The notes under the pieces were generated by a model, which was not told where the DNA came from, searched no databases, and was given only the letters and a program-made list of their open reading frames with translations. From Bacteroidota bacterium (GTDB lineage: Bacteria; Bacteroidota; Bacteroidia; Cytophagales; Cyclobacteriaceae), in the NCBI GenBank assembly GCA_003242315.1, contig QGUY01000096.1:1-13132 (forward strand): a DNA stretch of 13,132 nt, read 5' to 3'. Position numbers and translations under genes: made by a program. The stretch's first letter is position 1. Each line of letters starts with the position of its first letter. Of this stretch, positions 8,318 through 13,132 are shown one piece after another.

Positions 8318-9328
8318 TTACCCGGTTGGTTTGTAGCGCGATTCATTGAACAATTTCTGGGCGTCAGCCATCTCCATCAATTGAGGGAGCGTAACATCCG
8401 GGTGGGTCTGCATGTACTTACGGACAATTTGCCACCCTACCCATTGGGCTATCCTGCCCGGGCACTCCTCACCTACTTCGAGTGTCTTTGGTCTTTCTCC
8501 AAGATATCGCTGATTGACGATGTGACTTGTCGAATACAACACCTGGTCTTCAATGAGCCTTGCCCAGATGAGGTGTTCGAAACGTCGCGCGCCTTCTATC
8601 TCTTTGCGGGAGTACCATATCAGTGTACTGTCGGGAATACACGGCAGCATGTGTTTGGCGAAGTAAAAGGACTTGCCATAGGCAATCATATCAGCCAGCA
8701 CCGTCCGATCTTCCACGGTGGTCTTGTTGAACCGATCGCTGATCCCATAAAGCAGCAGGCAGGAGGGGACTATGTCTTCGGGTTCGTAGCGTGTTAGCAA
8801 GTACTGATATAGCTGCGGTCGGTACGCGCCATCTTTCCCGAGATAATAATCGAGTCCAACCATGATCAGCGTGTCAGAAACCACGAGGTCGGTTTCTATT
8901 CCTGTGATGGCTGTTTCGACGCGTGGGGGCTGGAAGTCGGGATAATAGTATTTGATATTTGTAAACGCTTCTGCGAACTGTGCTTTCAGATCGGAGAGGT
9001 CTCCGAAAATCCGTCGCGTTTCCAGGAGCAGTGTATCAAAGGACGGATGAGTAAAGCGATGGTACAGCGTGTTGATGAACACGGAGTCATCGGGATAACT
9101 TCTTCTATTGAAAAGATAGTCGCGCATGGCGGGATGCTCTGTGAAGAAGGCAACGAGTTCCTCCTTGGAGGAAATAGCGGCGATCTCGTCTTCCAGGTTG
9201 ACGAACTCAAAGTCAACGCGCATACCGCCAGTGTCTGGTATAACGACGCATTCCTCATGGGCACGCTTGCCGCACGCTGTGAACATCAGCGTCACGAGGA
9301 GGAATAACAGGAATCGTTGGATGTTCAT
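8318..9328 (-). CDS. gldB: GldB-like gliding-motility lipoprotein
   Basis: The 336-residue product starts with a lipoprotein signal, MNIQRFLLFLLVTLMFTAC, with the lipidated cysteine expected at residue 19. The body matches what I know of GldB: GLDYYLGKDGAYRP (158-171), the ISDRFN segment (196-201), EHLIWARLIEDQVLYST (251-267), and the C-terminal block PGRIAQWVGWQIVRKYM (290-306) followed by PDVTLPQLM. GldB is a cell-envelope lipoprotein required for gliding in Flavobacterium johnsoniae, where it belongs to the gld gene set and is linked to the type IX secretion machinery; its biochemical role is unclear. Homologues also occur in Bacteroidota without obvious gliding, so motility is not proven here. 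It follows the DUF6702-like gene by 33 bases and precedes tpiA. No gldC-like gene is adjacent, unlike the arrangement in Flavobacterium. The family call is good; the name implies homology only. Confidence 0.85.
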   Translation of the reverse strand: MNIQRFLLFLLVTLMFTACGKRAHEECVVIPDTGGMRVDFEFVNLEDEIAAISSKEELVAFFTEHPAMRDYLFNRRSYPDDSVFINTLYHRFTHPSFDTLLLETRRIFGDLSDLKAQFAEAFTNIKYYYPDFQPPRVETAITGIETDLVVSDTLIMVGLDYYLGKDGAYRPQLYQYLLTRYEPEDIVPSCLLLYGISDRFNKTTVEDRTVLADMIAYGKSFYFAKHMLPCIPDSTLIWYSRKEIEGARRFEHLIWARLIEDQVLYSTSHIVNQRYLGERPKTLEVGEECPGRIAQWVGWQIVRKYMQTHPDVTLPQLMEMADAQKLFNESRYKPTG

Positions 9329-9361
9329 TGAACAGCGCTCTGGTTTTGTTATTGCTAGTTT

Positions 9362-9874
9362 TTATGGGCCAAACGAAAAAGTCCCAGCCTGATTGTCCGG
9401 CACGAGGCGCCGGCTTCGTGTAACGCCCCCGGACGTGACGTGGACAATATTGGACTGGTCGTCAAACAATTCAAAGAGTATGCGATTGGTAACTTCGGCA
9501 GTAGCCCAGCTGCGAATTCCGGGCGCCAGGATATAACAGATAAATGCCTGCCCTTCCACCTCCTGTCCCAGGTATTCCATTTGGGTCTTTCGATTGTCGA
9601 GCACGATCTGGAATTTATCAAGGAGGTATGCGCCGATTAATTTCTTTGCAGTTGCTTCATCGGTGTTGAGAATGTCAAGTCCGGGTTGTTTGTGATACTG
9701 ACGCAAAGCATTCTCGAGATCATCGATGAAAATACGCATCATGATCTCCAGTTCTTTTTCCGCCGCGTCGTATTCGATTTCAGTTACCGATACATGAACC
9801 GGGTGGCGGGTGAGCGCCTGTCCACAGGTGAGCGGGAGGGAAACAAAAAAAAGGATTCCCACAAAACTCGACAT
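9362..9874 (-). CDS. DUF6702-like secreted protein
   Basis: This is a 170-residue protein with a signal peptide (core FVGILFFVSLPL, likely cleavage near residue 20 after CGQA). The mature part begins LTRHPVHVSVTEIEYDAAEK and continues with ELEIMMRIFIDDLENAL (41-57), GQEVEGQAFICYI (103-115) and FDDQSNIVHVTSGG (137-150). This matches my recollection of the DUF6702 family, which is uncharacterised and often found beside HupE/UreJ-type membrane proteins and M1 peptidases in Bacteroidota. Here it is divergent from exactly those genes. His24 and His27 fall near the start of the mature chain and could bind a metal, which is inference. Cys17, in the signal region, does not sit in a clear lipobox. It is the first gene of the minus-strand run, and gldB follows after 33 bases. 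The fold is predicted beta-rich, and no enzyme motif is visible. Confidence 0.8.
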   Translation of the reverse strand: MSSFVGILFFVSLPLTCGQALTRHPVHVSVTEIEYDAAEKELEIMMRIFIDDLENALRQYHKQPGLDILNTDEATAKKLIGAYLLDKFQIVLDNRKTQMEYLGQEVEGQAFICYILAPGIRSWATAEVTNRILFELFDDQSNIVHVTSGGVTRSRRLVPDNQAGTFSFGP

Positions 9875-9881
9875 CGTGCCG

Positions 9882-9912
9882 TTAAAATAGCCCTAATCCT
9901 CCGATTTCAAAA
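9882..9912 (-). promoter_or_regulatory. Candidate Bacteroidota-type promoter for the minus-strand run
   Basis: Reading the minus strand, TTTTG (complement of 9908-9912) is followed after 18 bases by TATTTTAA (complement of 9882-9889). This resembles the Bacteroidota housekeeping pattern of a TTG-type -33 box and a TAnnTTTG -7 box, with the last two bases of the -7 box off consensus. It ends only 7 bases before the ATG at 9874, so the transcript would have almost no leader. The divergent hupE-like gene has a partial -7 match, AACTTTTG at 9929-9936, with no good upstream box. Both are weak calls. Confidence 0.25.
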
Positions 9913-9947
9913 TTAAGGGTTATTATTGAACTTTTGGTACAACGGCC

Positions 9948-10535
9948 ATGAGTGAATTTGGATTGTACTTCGGAATGGGTAAAGATCATATCCTGGATTA
10001 CTCAGGGGGATATGACCACATTTTGTTTGTAGTAGTGCTTTGCGCGATATACACGCTGCATGATTGGCGAAGGGTGCTCATCCTCGTAACGGCATTTACC
10101 GTTGGTCATTCCATTACCCTTGCCCTTGCCACGTTGCGGATCATCAGCGTGCGCAGCGATGTAGTCGAGTTCCTGATTCCGCTCACGATATTCCTGACGG
10201 CGGGAAGTAACATAATGAAGCGCGAAGATTATTTCCCGGAACGCAAGATCCAGCTCAATTACGCCTTGGCTCTGTTCTTTGGGCTGATTCATGGCCTGGG
10301 GTTCTCCAACTATTTGCGTGAAATCCTGGGGAAGAGTGCGAACATTGCGGTGCCCTTACTCGCGTTCAACATTGGCCTTGAATTCGGGCAGATCGTGATT
10401 GTGCTGCTCTTTCTGGCAAGTTGTTTTATCTTTGTGGACTTGTTTGGCGTGAGCAGGCGTGACTGGAGACTTGTTATCTCCTCAGCAATTGCGGGTATTT
10501 CGCTTGTGCTGATGAAAGACGCCGCGTTCTGGTGA
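9948..10535 (+). CDS. HupE/UreJ-like integral membrane protein
   Basis: The 195-residue membrane protein has about six hydrophobic segments (near residues 22-38, 42-60, 73-89, 104-120, 132-164 and 174-192). It carries conserved polar and His positions inside or next to them: DHIL (13-16), GGYDHILF (20-27), FTVGHS (50-55), GLIHGLGFS (112-120) and NIGLEFGQ (141-148). These are hallmarks of the HupE/UreJ group, some members of which have been proposed to move nickel or cobalt for hydrogenase or urease maturation. No hydrogenase or urease genes are in view, so the cargo here is open. The protein begins almost directly with the first conserved block, lacking the extra N-terminal secreted domain some relatives have; the separate DUF6702-like protein across the intergenic gap may supply that part, which is inference. 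The M1 peptidase gene follows after 58 bases. Confidence 0.85.
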   Translation: MSEFGLYFGMGKDHILDYSGGYDHILFVVVLCAIYTLHDWRRVLILVTAFTVGHSITLALATLRIISVRSDVVEFLIPLTIFLTAGSNIMKREDYFPERKIQLNYALALFFGLIHGLGFSNYLREILGKSANIAVPLLAFNIGLEFGQIVIVLLFLASCFIFVDLFGVSRRDWRLVISSAIAGISLVLMKDAAFW

Positions 10536-10593
10536 GTCTACTGACTTACCGCCTGACGCGCCAGGGTTACCTAAACGTAAAATTAAACCTGAA

Positions 10594-12813
10594 ATGAAGC
10601 GATTGACGTTTGCGGGGTTGTGCTTGCTGGCCTGTTCCGCATTTGGACAGGAGGCGAGCCGCTGGGAGGGGAAGTTTGAGCAACTGGGCCCCCTGCTGCC
10701 GACACCAAATGAGTACCGCACGGGATCGGGAGCCCCCGGACCGGCATACTGGCAGCAAAGGGCAGACTACGAGATAGAAGTAGAATTAAACGACGATAAC
10801 CAGTCAATTACCGGCAGGGAAACCATAACCTACCACAACAACGCGCCGGAAAGTCTGCCATTCCTCTGGTTGCAACTCGACCAGAATATTCTGGCGGAAA
10901 ACAATCTCACCACCAAAACAAAAACCAACGAAATCAAAGACGGTACGCATACCCGCGAAATCGTAAAAACGCTCGACCTTCTGGGCAAGACCGGAGGGTA
11001 CAACATCATCTCCGTCAAGTCCGCGGACGGGAAGGCCCTGCCGTATACCATCAATTACACCATGATGAGGGTCGACCTGCCAACACCGCTGAAATCAGGT
11101 GACACATACCGGTTCTCGATTGAGTGGTCATACAACATCGGCGACCGCATGATCGACGGACAACGCAGCGGACTTGAGTATTTCGAAGAAGATGGAAACT
11201 ACGTGTATACCATCGCCCAGTTCTTCCCTCGCATGTGCGTATTTGACGACTATGAGGGATGGCAAAACAAGCAGTTTCTTGGGCGCGGAGAGTTCGCGTT
11301 GCCCTTCGGCAGTTACAAAGTAAAGATCACGGTCCCTTCCGACCACATCGTGGCAGCCACAGGGACTCTCAAAAACCCTGAACAGGTGCTGACACCGGTG
11401 CAACAGGAAAGGCTTCGCAAAGCGCGCGCGACATTTGATAAGCCCGTCTTCATTGTGACAGAAGCCGAAGCCCGGGCGAATGAAACATCGCGCAGCAAAC
11501 AAAAGAAGACGTGGGAATTTCACGCTGACAGCGTACGCGACTTCGCTTTTGCCAGTTCACGCAAGTTCATCTGGGATGCGATGGCGGTAAAACTGGCGAC
11601 TAAGACACCCATGGCGATGTCGTTCTATCCGAAAGAAGGAAATCCCCTGTGGGAAGAGGAGTCAACGAAAGCCGTAAAGAATACCCTGATCACATACTCC
11701 AAATATACTTTCGATTACCCGTACCCTGTTGCGATCTCCGTCCACACGGCTGACATAGGAATGGAGTACCCTATGATATGCTTCAATTACGGGCGCCCTA
11801 CCAATGGCAAATACACTGAAGCAAAAAAGTACAGCATGATCGGCGTGATCATCCACGAAATCGGCCACAACTTCTTCCCGATGATCGTCAACAACGATGA
11901 GCGCCAGTGGGCTTGGATGGATGAAGGCATTAATACCTTCCTTCAATATCGAACGGAGGTCGAACAGTATGAAAACTTCCCCAGCAAACGGGGACCTGCT
12001 GAGTTGCTCGTTCCCTACATGAAAGGAGGAAAGGAAACGAGCAGACCACTCATGACAAACCCCGAGCAGGTGATCCAGCTGGGTGCGGAACAATACGCAA
12101 AGTGCGCGACCGCCCTGAACATCCTGCGCGAGGTGGTGATGGGACCCGAGTTATTTGATTTCGCATTTAAGGAATATTCGCGGCGTTGGGCTTTCAAGCA
12201 TCCTCAGCCCGCTGACTTTTTCCGTACGATGGAAGATGCCTCTGCCGTAGACCTGGACTGGTTCTGGAAAGGGTGGTTCTACACAACCGACCACGTTGAC
12301 CAGGCGGTGAGCAATGTAACATGGTATCGGTTGGATGCGGAAAAGACCAACCTGGAAGGACGCGACCGGAAGACAGCAAGAGGAGATATTGGATCCGCCA
12401 AAGCCAACCAGTCGCCTTTTGATGCCGGCCCAAAGCCTTTTCACGTCGTTCCCACGGATGCGAGGCTTTACGGAGAATTCCGGAGCCGGATAGACGACAA
12501 ACAGGCGCTCAGCAAACTTGAAGGCAAAAACATCTATGAGGTTGAGCTGAGCAACAACGGAGGACTCGTTATGCCAGTGATTATTCAGTGGAACTACCGC
12601 GATGGAACTTCGGAGATCGAGACGCTGCCTGCCGAAATATGGCGAACAAATGAGCGTACGATCAAACGCGTTTTTGTTAAGGACAAGGAAGTGACAAGCG
12701 TAGTACTTGATCCGTTAGCTCAAACCACTGACATCGACACGGAGAACAACGTGTTCCCGAGACAAGCAAAGCCTGGACGGTTCGACTCGTTTAAGCAAAA
12801 CTCAGCACGCTGA
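10594..12813 (+). CDS. Secreted M1-family zinc metallopeptidase (first tandem copy)
   Basis: This is a 739-residue zinc metallopeptidase of the M1 (gluzincin, aminopeptidase-like) family. A signal peptide (MKRLTFAGLCLLACSAFG, cleavage about residue 18-19) sends it to the periplasm or beyond. The N-terminal beta domain opens with YRTGSGAPGP (41-50), YWQQRADY (52-59) and GRETITYHNNAPESL (74-88). The catalytic domain holds HEIGH (His421, Glu422, His425) and, after 18 residues, Glu444 in WMDEGINTF, which is the exact HExxH-x18-E zinc signature. The substrate-end motif usually written GAMEN appears as GMEYP (389-393). Tyr501 in EQYAKCATALNIL is a candidate transition-state tyrosine. The C-terminal part (about 570-739) appears to be beta-rich, and no type IX sorting domain is evident. 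It probably trims peptides, but the specificity is unknown. It lies 58 bases after the HupE-like gene and 6 bases before a paralogue, so these are likely cotranscribed. Confidence 0.95.
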   Translation: MKRLTFAGLCLLACSAFGQEASRWEGKFEQLGPLLPTPNEYRTGSGAPGPAYWQQRADYEIEVELNDDNQSITGRETITYHNNAPESLPFLWLQLDQNILAENNLTTKTKTNEIKDGTHTREIVKTLDLLGKTGGYNIISVKSADGKALPYTINYTMMRVDLPTPLKSGDTYRFSIEWSYNIGDRMIDGQRSGLEYFEEDGNYVYTIAQFFPRMCVFDDYEGWQNKQFLGRGEFALPFGSYKVKITVPSDHIVAATGTLKNPEQVLTPVQQERLRKARATFDKPVFIVTEAEARANETSRSKQKKTWEFHADSVRDFAFASSRKFIWDAMAVKLATKTPMAMSFYPKEGNPLWEEESTKAVKNTLITYSKYTFDYPYPVAISVHTADIGMEYPMICFNYGRPTNGKYTEAKKYSMIGVIIHEIGHNFFPMIVNNDERQWAWMDEGINTFLQYRTEVEQYENFPSKRGPAELLVPYMKGGKETSRPLMTNPEQVIQLGAEQYAKCATALNILREVVMGPELFDFAFKEYSRRWAFKHPQPADFFRTMEDASAVDLDWFWKGWFYTTDHVDQAVSNVTWYRLDAEKTNLEGRDRKTARGDIGSAKANQSPFDAGPKPFHVVPTDARLYGEFRSRIDDKQALSKLEGKNIYEVELSNNGGLVMPVIIQWNYRDGTSEIETLPAEIWRTNERTIKRVFVKDKEVTSVVLDPLAQTTDIDTENNVFPRQAKPGRFDSFKQNSAR

Positions 12814-12819
12814 CAAAGG

Positions 12820-13132
12820 ATGAAGGTTTTGCATAACGCACTTGGCGCGTGCCTTCTTGTAGTGTTGGCAGCGATCGCAGGGTTTTCTCAGGAGCAACCG
12901 GGAAAGTTTGAACAACTGCGCCCCGACGAAATTCCCACACCCAATCAATACCGCACTGGATCGGGTGCACCGGGACCTAAGTATTGGCAACAACGCGCAG
13001 ACTATTCAATAGAGGTTGAGGTCAATGACGAAACCCAGGTGCTGACGGGTCGGGAAACGATCACCTATTACAACAACGCGCCGGAATCGCTCAGGTATCT
13101 CTGGCTGCAACTCGACCAAAATCTGTTCGCAA
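12820..13132 (+). CDS. Second tandem M1-family peptidase, N-terminal fragment (cut by window edge)
   Basis: The first 104 codons are present and the frame is open to the right edge. It starts at ATG 12820, 6 bases after the stop of the previous M1 gene. A signal peptide (MKVLHNALGACLLVVLAAIAGFS) is followed by a mature segment clearly paralogous to the preceding protein: GKFEQL, PTPN, YRTGSGAPGP, YWQQRADY, TGRETITY, NNAPESL and LWLQLDQN are shared in order. By hand count 60 of 76 aligned residues are identical, with one single-residue gap. The signal peptides differ, and many shared codons differ at the third position, so the duplication is not very recent. The zinc-binding region lies beyond the edge, so whether this copy is catalytically complete cannot be judged. 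The tight spacing indicates an operon with the first copy. Confidence 0.9.
   Translation, partial: MKVLHNALGACLLVVLAAIAGFSQEQPGKFEQLRPDEIPTPNQYRTGSGAPGPKYWQQRADYSIEVEVNDETQVLTGRETITYYNNAPESLRYLWLQLDQNLFA

Noticed and set aside
10546..10566. CCTG-ACGCGC-CAGG hairpin between the HupE-like and M1 genes as a terminator
   Set aside because: The stem is 4 bases and no T-run follows; cotranscription of the two genes remains more likely.

Overview
The window looks like chromosomal DNA from a member of the Bacteroidota, most likely near the Cytophagales; this lineage call is an inference. The reasons are a GldB-type gliding lipoprotein, a DUF6702-type secreted protein beside a HupE/UreJ-type membrane protein, a very large secreted protein of a kind I associate with this phylum, and starts that mostly lack a well-placed Shine-Dalgarno sequence. 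I see no RNA gene, CRISPR array, insertion sequence, phage gene or integration site.

Left and centre (1-9874): seven genes all lie on the minus strand. In transcription order they are a DUF6702-like secreted protein (9874-9362), a GldB-like lipoprotein (9328-8318), triosephosphate isomerase (8249-7470), ribosomal protein L11 methyltransferase (7494-6664, overlapping tpiA by 25 bases), a 1,617-residue secreted protein of unknown function (6499-1646, GTG start), an M20-family dipeptidase (1574-216), and the 5' end of an arylamine N-acetyltransferase cut off by the left edge (126-1). Gaps between them are 33, 68, -25, 164, 71 and 89 bases. One to three transcription units are possible, with the 164-base gap the likeliest break.

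Right (9948-13132): after a 73-base divergent intergenic region, three genes run on the plus strand. They are a HupE/UreJ-like integral membrane protein, a complete secreted M1-family zinc metallopeptidase, and 6 bases later the first 104 codons of a second M1 peptidase, paralogous to the first and cut off by the right edge.

How they fit together: tpiA (glycolysis) and prmA (ribosome modification) are housekeeping genes. The other complete genes mostly act at or beyond the inner membrane. The most suggestive group is DUF6702 - HupE - M1 - M1: a secreted protein whose mature end carries an HPVH motif, a probable metal-type transporter rich in intramembrane histidines, and two zinc peptidases. 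A shared role in envelope metal handling or metallation of secreted peptidases is a hypothesis only. The giant 1646-6499 protein is the largest unexplained object here. It has a signal peptide, an acidic tryptophan-rich and proline-rich linker, and long beta-rich repeat-like segments, and I could assign it no function.
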